Under the pieces are notes generated by a model, which saw nothing but the letters and a program-made list of their open reading frames with translations, ran no database searches and was not told the origin of the DNA. A stretch of DNA of 64,000 bases from Paraburkholderia ribeironis (lineage in GTDB: Bacteria > Pseudomonadota > Gammaproteobacteria > Burkholderiales > Burkholderiaceae), in contig NZ_CYGX02000010.1 in the NCBI RefSeq assembly GCF_900019265.1, positions 62,001 through 126,000 of the forward strand, given 5' to 3'. Both the position numbers and the translations under genes were made by a program. Every line of letters starts with the position of its first letter. Position 1 is the first letter of the stretch. This document shows, piece by piece, positions 44,075 through 53,531 of the stretch.

Positions 44075-45304
44075 TTACTTTTTCTTGTTGAACATCAGCA
44101 TCAGCGAATCCCACACGCGGCCGACCACACCCGCTTGCGGCACGGCCTGCAAGGCGACCACCGGGAATTGCGCGAGCACCTTGCCGTCGGCGACCAGCTT
44201 CGCGGTGCCGACCTGCTGACCGTTCGCGATCGGCGCAACCAGCGGATCGATCTGCTCGATCTGCGGCTTCGCCTTGTCGCCCATGCCCTTCGGCAAGGTG
44301 ATGTACTGGTCGCTCTTCACGCCGATCTGCACGCTGTCCAGCGTACCCTTGTAGACGCGCGGCGTGCCCACCACCTGGTTCGCCTTGTACAGACGCACGG
44401 TGTCGTACGCGGTGTAGCCGTAGTTCAGCATCTTCAGGCTGTCCTGCACGCGGTCGTGTTCCTTGGTCTCGCCCATCATCACCGAGACCAGACGGCGCGA
44501 CGCGTCGGTCGTGCCCGGCAGCGAACGCCTGGCGCTCGCAATCAGGCAGTAGCCCGCGCCTTGCGTGTGACCGGTCTTCAGGCCATCCACGGTCGGGTCG
44601 ATCCACAGCAGGCGATTGCGGTTCGGCTGCTTGATCTTGTTGTACGTGAACTCCTTGACCGAGAAGATGTTGTAGTAGTCGGGGTAGTCGCGAATCAGAC
44701 GCGCCGACAGCACCGCGAGGTCGCCCGCCGTCGTGTAGTGCTGCGGATCGGGCATGCCGTTCACGTCGGCGAAATGCGTGTTCTTCATGCCGAGGCGCTG
44801 CGCTTCGGTGTTCATCATGTTGACGAACTGCGCCTCGCTGCCGCCGACCAGTTCGGCCAGCGCAATCGCCGCGTCGTTACCCGACTGGATGATCATGCCG
44901 TACACCAGATCGTGCACGGTCACCGGCTTGTTCGCTTCGATGAACATGCGCGATTCGTCGTTGCGCACGCGGCGTACCGCTTCGCCCGGCATCACCGTCT
45001 GGTCCATCGTGATCTTCTTCGTCTGCAGTGCTTCGAAGACGAGATACGCGGTCATCAGCTTGGTCAGCGACGCCGGTTCGACGCGCTCGTCGGCATTGCC
45101 GGAAGCGAGCACCTGGTTGCTGGTGGCGTCGACGAGCACCCACGAGCGCGCGTTCACGCCGGGCGGTGGCACCTGCGCGAACGCGGTGCTGGCGACGAGG
45201 GTCGCCGGCAACACGATGCCGAGGGCGACAGCGCGGCTAAGCTTGACGGGAACGAAGGAAGCAACTGACGGGAATGACGTGCGGCCGGTGGTGGAGAAAC
45301 GCAT
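44075..45304 (-). CDS. dacC: D-alanyl-D-alanine carboxypeptidase (PBP5/6 family)
   Basis: Periplasmic penicillin-binding protein (409 residues) that removes the terminal D-alanine from peptidoglycan pentapeptides. A signal peptide (cut near AFAQ, about residue 44) precedes the S11 domain with ASLTKLM (catalytic SxxK), QSGNDAA (SxN) and LKTGHTQGAG (KTG). The C-terminal domain and an amphipathic anchor (VWDSLMLMFNKKK) follow. The start MRFSTTG at 45304 was chosen; a longer frame upstream is not family-like. A perfect TATAAT lies about 220 bases upstream. Confidence 0.95.
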   Translation of the reverse strand: MRFSTTGRTSFPSVASFVPVKLSRAVALGIVLPATLVASTAFAQVPPPGVNARSWVLVDATSNQVLASGNADERVEPASLTKLMTAYLVFEALQTKKITMDQTVMPGEAVRRVRNDESRMFIEANKPVTVHDLVYGMIIQSGNDAAIALAELVGGSEAQFVNMMNTEAQRLGMKNTHFADVNGMPDPQHYTTAGDLAVLSARLIRDYPDYYNIFSVKEFTYNKIKQPNRNRLLWIDPTVDGLKTGHTQGAGYCLIASARRSLPGTTDASRRLVSVMMGETKEHDRVQDSLKMLNYGYTAYDTVRLYKANQVVGTPRVYKGTLDSVQIGVKSDQYITLPKGMGDKAKPQIEQIDPLVAPIANGQQVGTAKLVADGKVLAQFPVVALQAVPQAGVVGRVWDSLMLMFNKKK

Positions 45305-45523
45305 AGGGTCGATTCGTGCGGAAAATAAATCGCGCAGGGCGCATTGTTTGGAAGAGCCGGTCGGCGGGCAGCTGGCCGTAAAACGGCGCGGCGCCCATTG
45401 GACTTCCGGCGACGCGATCGGTTCGCGCAGCACGCCCCGCACCCGGCACCGCTGCGCGCGAAACGACGCCACGCGACGCGCGAACTGCCGGATGGGCGGC
45501 ACTGCGCCCAAAAAAGAGCGCTC

Positions 45524-45529
45524 ATTATA
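45524..45529 (-). promoter_or_regulatory. Probable -10 box of dacC
   Basis: A perfect TATAAT on the minus strand, with predicted transcription start near 45517 and a leader of about 210 bases. No good -35 at 16-18 bases is evident. Confidence 0.4.
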
Positions 45530-45629
45530 CGCGCGCAATTTCAGCAATCTTGTGCAAGGGACGGCGATTAATTTGCGTTTGCGCGCACCTGTACCCCGGA
45601 AAACGCGCACAACGCCCGCACCGCCAGGC

Positions 45630-46274
45630 TCAGCGCCACGCGTCGAGGATGATCCGCTTCAGAACGTGCAGCTTGCGATGCAGGAAATGTTCCGCGCCCG
45701 GAATCACGACGACCGGCAATTCCTGCGGACGCGCCCAGTCGTAAACGGATTGAATGGGAACCGTCTCGTCGGTCTCGCCGTGGATCACGAGCGTGTTCTG
45801 CGGCACGGGCGCCACCTCCCAACGGCTCGCGGCGGTGCCGACCAGCACCATCCGCTCGATCTCCTGACCTTCTTCGCGCAGTTGCGCGGCCACATGCGAC
45901 AGCACGAAGGTGCCGAACGAAAAGCCCGCCAGCACGAGCGGCAAATCGCCCTGCCCGGCTTCGGCGCGCATGTGATCCAGCACGGCGCGCAGATCGTCGC
46001 GCTCGCCGATGCCCGCGTCGTGCTCACCTTGTGTCTGGCCGACACCGCGAAAATTCGAGCGATACGTCACGTAGTTCAACTGCACCAGCGTGCGGGCGAG
46101 TGTCTGCGCGACCTTGTTGTCCATCGTGCCGCCGAACAGCGGATGCGGATGCGCCACCAGCGCGATGCCGCGCGGCGGAGTGCCGTTCTCGCGCAGCTCG
46201 TCTGGCAGATCCAGCGCGACCTCGATCTTGCCGACCGGGCCGTCGATCAGATACTTCTTCGTGTGTACGTTCAT
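45630..46274 (-). CDS. Alpha/beta-fold hydrolase
   Basis: A 214-residue hydrolase of the small CocE/NonD or dienelactone-like type. It has ALVAHPHPLFGGTMDNKVAQTLA (oxyanion region), the nucleophile elbow AGFSFGTFVLSH (Ser about residue 107), and the late His in GAEHFLHRKLHVLKRI, with an Asp in HGETDETVP. Substrate unknown. The 8-base gap to the upstream ferredoxin gene suggests co-transcription. The start MNVHTKKY at 46274 was preferred to a longer unrelated extension. Confidence 0.88.
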   Translation of the reverse strand: MNVHTKKYLIDGPVGKIEVALDLPDELRENGTPPRGIALVAHPHPLFGGTMDNKVAQTLARTLVQLNYVTYRSNFRGVGQTQGEHDAGIGERDDLRAVLDHMRAEAGQGDLPLVLAGFSFGTFVLSHVAAQLREEGQEIERMVLVGTAASRWEVAPVPQNTLVIHGETDETVPIQSVYDWARPQELPVVVIPGAEHFLHRKLHVLKRIILDAWR

Positions 46275-46282
46275 GGCGACGC

Positions 46283-46606
46283 TTATTGATCGATTTTCAG
46301 ACGCTCGACGATCTTGCCGTTGGCGAGATGGGAGTCGACGATCTCGTCGATGTCGGTTTCGTCGATGTACGTGTACCAGACGCCTTCCGGATACACGACG
46401 AGCGTCGGGCCGAGCTCGCAGCGATCGAGGCAACCGGCCTTGTTGATGCGCACCTGGCCGGGGCCGGCGAGGCCAAGTGTCTTCACGCGTTTTTTCGCGT
46501 ACTCCTGCATCTGCTGCGCATTGCAGTTTGCGCAGCTCGGGCGATCGGCGCCGGGCTCGCGTTGATTGACGCAGAAAAACACGTGGTACTTGTAGAAGGA
46601 ATCCAT
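46283..46606 (-). CDS. Thioredoxin-like [2Fe-2S] ferredoxin
   Basis: A 107-residue protein of the thioredoxin-like ferredoxin group. Cluster ligands are visible as FFCVNQREPGADRPSCANCN and GCLDRCELGPTLVVYPEG. The YTYIDETDIDEIVDSHL segment is typical of the family. An electron-transfer role is inferred. It heads the two-gene unit with the alpha/beta hydrolase. Confidence 0.88.
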   Translation of the reverse strand: MDSFYKYHVFFCVNQREPGADRPSCANCNAQQMQEYAKKRVKTLGLAGPGQVRINKAGCLDRCELGPTLVVYPEGVWYTYIDETDIDEIVDSHLANGKIVERLKIDQ

Positions 46607-46767
46607 GATGTCCGGTGGGAGACTGTAAGGATGGGCCCGTGGCCCTGTGGGCGCGGCGGCGCGCCTGTCGTGCGACGATTATAACGAGCGGTGCCAGCAG
46701 TCGCCGGCATCGGCTGCGGCGAATGGCGCACTTCATGCGCACTTCAAGTGCAGGTCAAGCCTGCTCC

Positions 46768-46820
46768 AGGTGTGCTTCAGGTGTGCTTCAGATGCGCCTA
46801 AGGTGCGCTTCAGGCCTGCG
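46768..46820. repeat. 11-bp tandem repeat at the VanZ gene stop
   Basis: Four copies of an 11-base unit: AGGTGTGCTTC twice exactly, then AGATGCGCCTA and AGGTGCGCTTC, trailing into AGGCCTGCG. The VanZ-like gene stop (46810-46812) is inside the last copies. Confidence 0.85.
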
Positions 46821-47967
46821 TCGGACGCCGCTTCAGCCACACCTGTTCGACCGCGAACGCGAGCCATACCAGCGCCGCGTACGGCCAGATCCACGCGAGC
46901 CATTGCGCGAGCCCGTTGAAGTGCAGATAGCGCCCTTGCCGCCAGTCCGCCAGCACCACGTCGAAATACGGATTCACCGGCAGCAGATTGACGAACACCA
47001 GCGCGACCACCAGCGCCATGCCCGCGAGCGCCGCACGCGAGCGGCGCCGCCAGCGCAACGCAACGAGTGCCATGACGGTACCGCACACGAGTCCCGTGAG
47101 CGCGCCGGGGGTCGCCCAGTCAAAGGCGAGACCCGATTGCGACTGCAAAAACGTGGCGCCCGCCTTCACGCACAAAGCCGTCACGATAAACATGAGCAAC
47201 AGACGCACGCGCGGCGCATGGCGGCGCACCGTCAGCGACGCGAGCGCGAGCGCGGCGAACAGGTTGAGCGTGGTGATGACTGCTTCCCACGCGCCGTCGG
47301 GCAGCCACGCGGCGACCCATGCCGGCCACGCGCCGACATGCCAGGTTGGCGGCGTCCATGCGAGCAGTGCGTCCTGGGTCGTCGAATCGAAACGCAGCCA
47401 GAGCGCGTGCGGCCAGTTGCCGAGACCGAACATGCGCGGCGCCGGATACATCGTCGCAAACGGCCACGCGGCAACCAGGCACGCGAGCGCCGCGCGATCG
47501 CGCTCGAACCACAGCAGCCGCAAGCGCCTCAGCAAGCCGCGATCGAGCAGCGCGCCGGTCGCGGGCGACATGATCGCCGCGCCGAGCAAAGCGCCGAGCG
47601 CATTGGCAGCGAGATCGAGATTGGACGCGACGCGCGTCGGCAGATAGGTTTGCACGGCCTCCATCACGCCCGACAGCAGCCCGCCGAGCACGAACGCCAA
47701 CCCGACCGCCAGCGGGCCGCGCCAGCGCGGATAGACGGCGAGCACCACCAGCGCGCCGAACGGCATATAGCCGAGCACGTTGGTCACGACGTCGAACGCC
47801 GTCAGGTACTGCGGCATCGGATCGAACAGATAGGCAAACGGCGCGAGGCCAAGCGACCGCCAGCCCGAAAACGGATACCAGGAACCGTAGACGATCAGCG
47901 CCGCATACAGCAGCAGCGCTTGCCGCGCCAGCACCGACGGACGGCGCAGCCAGGCTCGTTCGCTCAT
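46810..47967 (-). CDS. VanZ-family membrane protein
   Basis: A 385-residue polytopic membrane protein. The VanZ domain is near the N-terminus: LYAALIVYGSWYPFSGW, FDVVTNVLGYMPFGALVVL and a GGLLSGVMEAVQTYLPTRVASNLDLAANALGALLGA run (about 95-130), which is the family signature. The rest has about six more helices. Original VanZ affects teicoplanin resistance, but most members are not resistance genes and no van cluster is here. It lies 31 bases after the auxiliary lipoprotein gene and may be the last gene of that transport operon. Confidence 0.88.
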   Translation of the reverse strand: MSERAWLRRPSVLARQALLLYAALIVYGSWYPFSGWRSLGLAPFAYLFDPMPQYLTAFDVVTNVLGYMPFGALVVLAVYPRWRGPLAVGLAFVLGGLLSGVMEAVQTYLPTRVASNLDLAANALGALLGAAIMSPATGALLDRGLLRRLRLLWFERDRAALACLVAAWPFATMYPAPRMFGLGNWPHALWLRFDSTTQDALLAWTPPTWHVGAWPAWVAAWLPDGAWEAVITTLNLFAALALASLTVRRHAPRVRLLLMFIVTALCVKAGATFLQSQSGLAFDWATPGALTGLVCGTVMALVALRWRRRSRAALAGMALVVALVFVNLLPVNPYFDVVLADWRQGRYLHFNGLAQWLAWIWPYAALVWLAFAVEQVWLKRRPTQA

Positions 47968-47998
47968 GCAGCGCTCCGTCGCGTGCGCTGCGAGCCCG

Positions 47999-48625
47999 TC
48001 ATTGCGCGGCGACCTGGGCCTGCGCGCCGAGCCACGCGACGATCTGCGCGACGAGGTCGTCGCTGGCCGTGGCGAGCGCCTGCGCGCCGCCGGCGGCGTC
48101 CGCCGAACTGGCCGGCGCGCGCTCGCTGAAGGTGCGCTGGCCGATCACCTTGCCGCCCTGCGTGAGCGTGGCACGCGCGGTGATCGCCGCGTGGCTTTCC
48201 GACTGGCTGTCGAAAACCTGCTCGAACTCGGTCAGATCGACTCTCAGCACCGGCGCGGCCACCCCGTCCGCACCCGTCAGCACGGTGCCGCGCGAACTGA
48301 GCGCGCCACGCAGACGCTGGGTCAGCAACTGCGACGGCATCATGGTCCAGTGGCTATTCGCGTAGGCCGCGGTCTGCTGCGCGTGGGCATAGCTGAGCCG
48401 GTAGATCAACCGGTCCGATTCCAGCATGCCGGGGGCGCTCACGTCGAGCACCTTCACCGCCGGCAACGTACCTGCCGACGCCACCGGGACCGGCGGCCCG
48501 AAGTCGTAGCGGATGTCAGAGAGCGCCGCGGACGTGCCCGCGCAGCCCGCGGCCAGCACGCCGAACGCGAGCAGCACCGCCAGCGCGGCACGCGAGCACA
48601 ACAGCCGGTGAATCGAGCGTGACAT
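47999..48625 (-). CDS. ABC-type transport auxiliary lipoprotein
   Basis: A 208-residue lipoprotein (lipobox LAAGCAGT, Cys about 28) of the PqiC/YmbA-like auxiliary group. Pattern marks are the IRYDFGP start after the anchor, ESDRLIYRLSY, and WTMMPSQLLTQRLRGAL. It is the last member of the MCE-type lipid transport set: permease, ATPase, MCE protein, lipoprotein, all in one direction. It follows the MCE gene by 30 bases. It may link the complex to the outer membrane. Confidence 0.88.
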   Translation of the reverse strand: MSRSIHRLLCSRAALAVLLAFGVLAAGCAGTSAALSDIRYDFGPPVPVASAGTLPAVKVLDVSAPGMLESDRLIYRLSYAHAQQTAAYANSHWTMMPSQLLTQRLRGALSSRGTVLTGADGVAAPVLRVDLTEFEQVFDSQSESHAAITARATLTQGGKVIGQRTFSERAPASSADAAGGAQALATASDDLVAQIVAWLGAQAQVAAQ

Positions 48626-48655
48626 GTGAGCGTTCCTTTCTTCAAACCATCAGGT

Positions 48656-49618
48656 TCATCGGGCGGCGCCGGCAGCGGGCCACGTAAAGCCGGACTCGCC
48701 GGGGCCGGGCGCCTCGCGCGGCGCGCCGAACAGCACACTGCGCGGACTGGTGCTGAACGTGTCGGCGGCGCGGTCGACCGAGCGGGCCGCGGAGCGCGCG
48801 TCTTCGGCGAGCGAATTGACACGCGGCAGCGTGTCGTAGCCGAGTCGTGTCGTCAGGTCCTGCAACGAGCCGTTCATCGCCGTCAGCGCGTTGCCCGCCT
48901 GTTGCGCGGCGGCGCCGACCTTGTTCAGGTTGGTCTCGAGCGGGCCGTTCGGGCGGCTCAGGCTGGTGACCAGCTGGTTGGTCGACGCCAGCGTGCGATC
49001 CAGCTGGTCGATCGTGCCGGGCAGCTTGCCGGCGGCCGGCGTCATCTGCTGGGTCAGCCTGGCAATGCCGTCGGCGGCTTCATGCATGCTGGCGAGCGTG
49101 CCGTGCAGCTCGGCGACCATCTCCGGCGACAACACATTGTTCACATCGTCGGTGACTCGTTCGAGCTTGCGCAGCAGAATGTCGCCGCGCAGCTGCAGTT
49201 GATCGAGCAGGCCGGGACGCATCGGCAGCTGCGCCACCTGATGAATCGACGACGCCAGCGGCCGCGGATCGCGCCCCGTGTCATCGAGTTGAATGAAGGC
49301 GATCCCCGTCACCCCCTGGAGTCCGAGGCTGCCGAAGGTCGAATGAGTGATCGGCGCGTGCATATCGACGAGGATGCGCACCAGAATCTGCCCCGGATGG
49401 CTCGGGTCGAATTTGATCGACTGCACCTTGCCGACGTCGAGCCCGCGAAAGCGTACTGCGGCATCGGCAAACAGTCCGGTCACGTTGGTGCGCGCGATCA
49501 GATCGTACGGCACCCGCACGGCCCGGTCGACATTGAACAAAAACGCCGTCACGGCGATGGCCGCCAGCAGGACGATCGTGAAGAGTCCGGCCCAGAAGGC
49601 GTGGGATTTGTTTTCCAT
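48656..49618 (-). CDS. MCE/MlaD-family lipid-binding protein
   Basis: A 320-residue periplasmic protein anchored by one N-terminal helix (about 9-29). The MCE domain (about 38-120) has VTGLFADAAVRFRGLDVGKVQSI, ILVDMHAPI and SLGLQGVTGIAFIQLDD. The C-terminal part is long and helical (repeats of LDRTLAS, TNQLV, LNKVGAAAQQAGNALTAMNGSL), as in longer Mla/PqiB relatives that build a channel across the periplasm. The start MENKSH at 49618 has a 16-base gap to the ATPase stop. Confidence 0.93.
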   Translation of the reverse strand: MENKSHAFWAGLFTIVLLAAIAVTAFLFNVDRAVRVPYDLIARTNVTGLFADAAVRFRGLDVGKVQSIKFDPSHPGQILVRILVDMHAPITHSTFGSLGLQGVTGIAFIQLDDTGRDPRPLASSIHQVAQLPMRPGLLDQLQLRGDILLRKLERVTDDVNNVLSPEMVAELHGTLASMHEAADGIARLTQQMTPAAGKLPGTIDQLDRTLASTNQLVTSLSRPNGPLETNLNKVGAAAQQAGNALTAMNGSLQDLTTRLGYDTLPRVNSLAEDARSAARSVDRAADTFSTSPRSVLFGAPREAPGPGESGFTWPAAGAAR

Positions 49619-49634
49619 GGTCAGGTTCCCTGGT

Positions 49635-50513
49635 TCACAGCGGCAGTCCGGAAGGCGCCGACTCGAGCGCCGCACGCGGCAGCCTTGCGCGGCGCTCCGG
49701 CGGCAACGCCTGCAATGCGCGGCGTCCGCGCAGGCCGAGGAAATATTCGCGGATGAACGGGTGGTCGACTCCCGCCGCCTCTTCGACCGGCGCGGCGACC
49801 AGCACCTTGCGATCGGCCAGCACCGCCACGCGCGTGGATAGCGCGACCATCGTGTCGAGGTCGTGCGTGACCATCACCACAGTCAAACCCAACGCGCGAT
49901 GCAGCCCGGAGATCAGTTCGACGAATTCTTCGGACGCCTCAGGGTCGAGCCCGGCGGTCGGTTCGTCGAGGAACAGCAGCTCGGGTTCGAGCGCGATCGC
50001 GCGAGCAATGCCGACCCGCTTGATCATCCCGCCCGAGAGCGCCGCCGGCATCTTCGACGCATGCTTGCACGGCAGGCCGACCATCTCGAGCTTGAGCATC
50101 ACGATGTCGCGCAGCAGGTCCTCGGGCACCTTGCCGAGTTCGCGCACCGGCTGCGCGATGTTGTCGAACACCGACAGCGACGAGAACAGCGCGCCACGCT
50201 GGAACAGCATGCCGGAGCGGCTGCGCATCAGCAGCGCGGTTTCCGGCGAAATGGTCGCGAGGTCCTCGCCGAACAGCTTGATGGTGCCGGACGAGGGCCG
50301 CTCCAGACCGAGCATCTGCCGCACCAGCGTGGTCTTGCCGGAGCCCGAGCCGCCGACGATCGACACGATCTCGCCGCGCCGCACGTCCAGACTCAGATGC
50401 TGATGCACGATGGTGCGGCCATAGCGCTTGGTGATGTCGATCACTTCGATCACCGGCTCGGCGATCGAGGGCATCGGGTGGCCGCGAACGGCCTCGGTGA
50501 GTGGCGCGGTCAT
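49635..50513 (-). CDS. MlaF-type ABC transporter ATP-binding protein
   Basis: ATPase of the MCE lipid transport system, 292 residues. Walker A GGSGSGKTT (about residue 52), Q-loop FQRGALFSSLSV, signature LSGGMIKRVGIARAI (the MIKR form is typical of MlaF) and Walker B LLFLDEPTAGLDP. The ATG overlaps the permease stop (ATGA, 50510-50513), so translation is coupled. The C-terminal tail after about residue 265 is Arg/Ala/Pro-rich. Confidence 0.93.
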   Translation of the reverse strand: MTAPLTEAVRGHPMPSIAEPVIEVIDITKRYGRTIVHQHLSLDVRRGEIVSIVGGSGSGKTTLVRQMLGLERPSSGTIKLFGEDLATISPETALLMRSRSGMLFQRGALFSSLSVFDNIAQPVRELGKVPEDLLRDIVMLKLEMVGLPCKHASKMPAALSGGMIKRVGIARAIALEPELLFLDEPTAGLDPEASEEFVELISGLHRALGLTVVMVTHDLDTMVALSTRVAVLADRKVLVAAPVEEAAGVDHPFIREYFLGLRGRRALQALPPERRARLPRAALESAPSGLPL

Positions 50514-51643
50514 CCGAGCCCCACTTTCTGGAAGAGGATCGCGAACACCGCGTCCGCGAGAATCACGATGGTGATCGAGGTCACCACCGAACTGGTCGTG
50601 CCTTCGCCGAGACTCTGCGAATTGGCCTTGATACGGAAACCAAAATGACAGCCTACGATCGCGATCAGCATGCCGAACGCGACACCCTTGCCGAGGCCGA
50701 TCCACAGATTGGCGATCGGCACGACGTTGGGCAGTTGTCGCGCGAAGAAGCTCATGTCGATGCCGAGCACGACCTGGGCGGCGAGCGCGCCGCCCGTCAG
50801 CGCGATGACGTTGGTCCACATGACCAGCAAGGGCATCGCCACGCCGAGCGCAATCACGCGCGGCAGGATCAGCCGCAGGCCGTGCGGAATGCCCATCACG
50901 CGCATCGCGTCGAGCTCCTCGGTCACGCGCATCACGCCGATCTGCGCGGTGATCGCCGAGCCCGAGCGGCCCGCCACGAGAATCGCCGAGAGCACCGGGC
51001 CGAGTTCGCGAATCACCGCCAGTCCGAGAATATTGACGATGAACTGGTTCGCGCCAAACAGCCTCAGCTGCTGCGCGGACAGATAGCTGAGCACGATGCC
51101 GATCAGGAACGCGACCAGCGCGGTGATCGGCAACGCCCGCGCCCCCGCGTTGTAGACGTTCGCCGAGATCTCGGTCCACGGCGTCATGACGGGCTTGCGC
51201 ACGATCGTCAGCAAATCGAGCACGAAGCGCCCGAGCATGGCGACGCCGCCGTACAGATGCTCGATGAACGAGAAGATTGCGAGGCCGAGGCGCGTAAACG
51301 GGTCGAACTTGACGACCGGTTCGGCCCTCTCGCGCGCCGTGTCGAGCAAAGCGATACGCTCGAAAATGTCGCGCTGGGTATCGGTGAGCTCAGTGTCGGG
51401 CGGCATCTTGCGGCCCCACACGCGCCACAGCGCCTGGCCGCCGACGTGGTCCATCCTGTCGATGCGCGACAGGTCCCACTGGCCGATGCCCTGGGCGCCG
51501 GTCAGCGAGCGCAACTGCGGGATCACGTGCCCGGTGTCGCGGTCGCGCGCAAGCGCGAGCGCCGTCCACTGGCCCGACAGACGGACGATCTTGCCTTGGC
51601 TGCCAGCCGCGACTTCAAGGCCGGGCGGAGTGTCGTAGTTCAA
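50510..51643 (-). CDS. MlaE-type permease with N-terminal STAS-like domain
   Basis: A 377-residue inner-membrane permease. The first about 110 residues look like a STAS-type domain (LRSLTGAQGIGQWDLSRIDRMDHVGGQALWRVW), the role MlaB plays in trans in E. coli. The MlaE core has AVIRELGPVLSAILVAGRSGSAITAQIGVMRVTEELDAMRVMGI, the family signature, and five helices. With MlaF and MlaD downstream it forms a lipid transporter for outer-membrane asymmetry or a related route. It is divergent from birA across about 100 bases. Confidence 0.93.
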   Translation of the reverse strand: MNYDTPPGLEVAAGSQGKIVRLSGQWTALALARDRDTGHVIPQLRSLTGAQGIGQWDLSRIDRMDHVGGQALWRVWGRKMPPDTELTDTQRDIFERIALLDTARERAEPVVKFDPFTRLGLAIFSFIEHLYGGVAMLGRFVLDLLTIVRKPVMTPWTEISANVYNAGARALPITALVAFLIGIVLSYLSAQQLRLFGANQFIVNILGLAVIRELGPVLSAILVAGRSGSAITAQIGVMRVTEELDAMRVMGIPHGLRLILPRVIALGVAMPLLVMWTNVIALTGGALAAQVVLGIDMSFFARQLPNVVPIANLWIGLGKGVAFGMLIAIVGCHFGFRIKANSQSLGEGTTSSVVTSITIVILADAVFAILFQKVGLG

Positions 51644-51736
51644 GGATCGCGAGAATCTGATGATCGGATTAGGGGCAATTGTAGCGAACGCGCGGCAGAT
51701 GAGCCGTGCTCAAAACGCCGTCGAGGTCGCTATCGC

Positions 51737-51742
51737 TACAAT
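51737..51742 (+). promoter_or_regulatory. -10 box directly upstream of birA
   Basis: TACAAT ends 7 bases before the birA ATG, so transcription would start at or next to the start codon, suggesting a leaderless mRNA. The -35 region is weak. Confidence 0.45.
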
Positions 51743-51749
51743 ATCCGCT

Positions 51750-52664
51750 ATGAACGCCTCCAGGACTCCCCCCAAGGCCGCCGCGGTTGCAACCGGAACC
51801 GACTGGCGCATCGACCGCGAGCGCGCCGTTGCGCTATTCGGCCCGCACGCGCATGACTGGCCGATCGAAATCGTCGAGGAAACCGGCTCGACCAACGCCG
51901 ACCTGATGGCCCGTGTCAAAGCGCTGCCGCGCAAAGCCGGCGCGCTGCCGCGGCCGATCGTGCGGGTCGCGTATCTGCAAACCGCCGGCCGCGGCCGGCG
52001 CGGTCGTCCGTGGTATGCGGAGCCCGGCAATGCGCTGCTGTTTTCCGTGGCGTGCGTGCTGCCGCGTCCGCTCGAAGGGCTGGCGGGCCTGAGCCTCGCG
52101 GTCGGCGTCGCGCTGGTCGACGGGTTGCGCTCGCTGCCGGTCGCCGGTCCCGGCCAGATCGCGCTGAAGTGGCCGAACGACGTGCTGCTCGAAGGCGACA
52201 AGCTGGCCGGCATCCTGATCGAAACCGCGTGGAGCACCGAGCACGCGAGTGCCGTGGTGATCGGTATCGGCACCAACGTGAAGGGCGCCGACGAGCTCGC
52301 CGCCAAGGTCGGCGCGCACAACGCCGAGGTGCCGCCGCAGGCGCGCGGCACCGTGCCGACCGCGCTGCAACGCGCGCTGCCCAACGCCAACCTGACCGAC
52401 ACGCTCGCCGCCGAACTGAACGCGCTCGAACCCGCCTTGCAGCGCTTCGGCGCCGAGGGCTTCGCGCCCTTCCAGGCGCGCTGGAACGCGGTGCACGCCT
52501 ACGCGGGCCGCGAAGTCGTACTGCTGGAACAAGGCGAGGAACTGGCGCGCGGCGTGGCAGCCGGCGTCGACGAACGCGGCCAACTGCTGCTCGACACCGC
52601 CGCCGGCCGCCAGACCATTGCGACCGGCGACGTCTCGCTGCGTCTGGCCGACGGTGCCGCATGA
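51750..52664 (+). CDS. birA: Biotin-[acetyl-CoA-carboxylase] ligase
   Basis: Attaches biotin to the carboxyl carrier protein (304 residues). The ligase core has [13 protein letters not shown], the ATP/biotin loop [42 protein letters not shown] and [10 protein letters not shown]. No N-terminal DNA-binding helix-turn-helix is present, so it should not act as a biotin repressor. The C-terminal SH3-like domain ends [13 protein letters not shown]. Its stop overlaps the coaX start (ATGA). Confidence 0.93.
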   Translation: MNASRTPPKAAAVATGTDWRIDRERAVALFGPHAHDWPIEIVEETGSTNADLMARVKALPRKAGALPRPIVRVAYLQTAGRGRRGRPWYAEPGNALLFSVACVLPRPLEGLAGLSLAVGVALVDGLRSLPVAGPGQIALKWPNDVLLEGDKLAGILIETAWSTEHASAVVIGIGTNVKGADELAAKVGAHNAEVPPQARGTVPTALQRALPNANLTDTLAAELNALEPALQRFGAEGFAPFQARWNAVHAYAGREVVLLEQGEELARGVAAGVDERGQLLLDTAAGRQTIATGDVSLRLADGAA

Positions 52665-53476
52665 CGAGCAGCGCGCCTTATCTGTTGATCGACGCAGGCA
52701 ATAGCCGGATCAAGTGGGCGCTCGTGCGTGCGGACCGCACGCAGCTCGCGGCCGGCGCATTGACACATGGCGGCGCCGATCAACCGGACTGGTCGAACTT
52801 GCCGAAGCCGGGCAGCGCATGGTTATCGAATGTTGCCGGCGAAAGCGTCGCCGCGCGGGTCGCCGCGCTGCTCGACGCGTACTGGCCGCAACTGCCGCTC
52901 ACGACGATCCGTGCGTGCGCGCAGCAATGCGGCGTGACCAATTGCTACACCACCCCGCACGCGCTCGGCAGCGATCGCTGGGCCGGCATGATCGGCGCGC
53001 ACGCGGCGTTTCCCGGCGAACATCTGCTGCTTGCAAGTTTCGGCACGGCGACCACGCTCGAGGCATTGCGCGCGGACGGCTGCTTTATCGGCGGGCTGAT
53101 TGCGCCCGGCTGGACGCTGATGATGCGCTCGCTCGGCGAGCACACGGCGCAACTGCCGACGCTCGACGCAGCCGCCGCACGCGGCCTGCTCGATGCCGAC
53201 AGCGCGCCGGCCGCGTCGCGCCGCGGCCCCTTCTTCGCCACCGACACACCGCGCTCGCTGTCCGCCGGATGCACGCTGGCGCAAGCCGGCCTGATCGAAC
53301 GGATGTGGCGCGACTTGCAGGATGAGTGGCAGGTGCCGGTGCGGCTCGTGGTCAGCGGCGGCGCCGTGGATGAAGTGGCGAGCGCGCTCAAAGTGCCGCA
53401 TACTCGCCACGATTCGCTCGTGCTGTCCGGCCTCGCGGTGATCGCCGCCGAGCACGCGGCGCAACACGGCGCGTGA
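52661..53476 (+). CDS. coaX: Type III pantothenate kinase
   Basis: Phosphorylates pantothenate, the first step of coenzyme A synthesis (271 residues). It has the ASKHA fold marks [15 protein letters not shown] (phosphate 1, residues 8-22), [41 protein letters not shown] (phosphate 2) and a C-terminal [11 protein letters not shown] (adenosine motif). Type III enzymes are not inhibited by CoA. Its ATG overlaps the birA TGA by 4 bases, a common birA-coaX pairing. Confidence 0.95.
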   Translation: MTSSAPYLLIDAGNSRIKWALVRADRTQLAAGALTHGGADQPDWSNLPKPGSAWLSNVAGESVAARVAALLDAYWPQLPLTTIRACAQQCGVTNCYTTPHALGSDRWAGMIGAHAAFPGEHLLLASFGTATTLEALRADGCFIGGLIAPGWTLMMRSLGEHTAQLPTLDAAAARGLLDADSAPAASRRGPFFATDTPRSLSAGCTLAQAGLIERMWRDLQDEWQVPVRLVVSGGAVDEVASALKVPHTRHDSLVLSGLAVIAAEHAAQHGA

Positions 53477-53531
53477 AGCGCGGCCCTGCAAACAATAACG
53501 GTTCAACTTCTTCTGGACGGGACATCCAATA

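Noticed and set aside
46810..47967. VanZ-like gene as an antibiotic-resistance determinant
   Set aside because: No other van genes are present and the context is a lipid transport operon; most VanZ-family proteins are not resistance factors.
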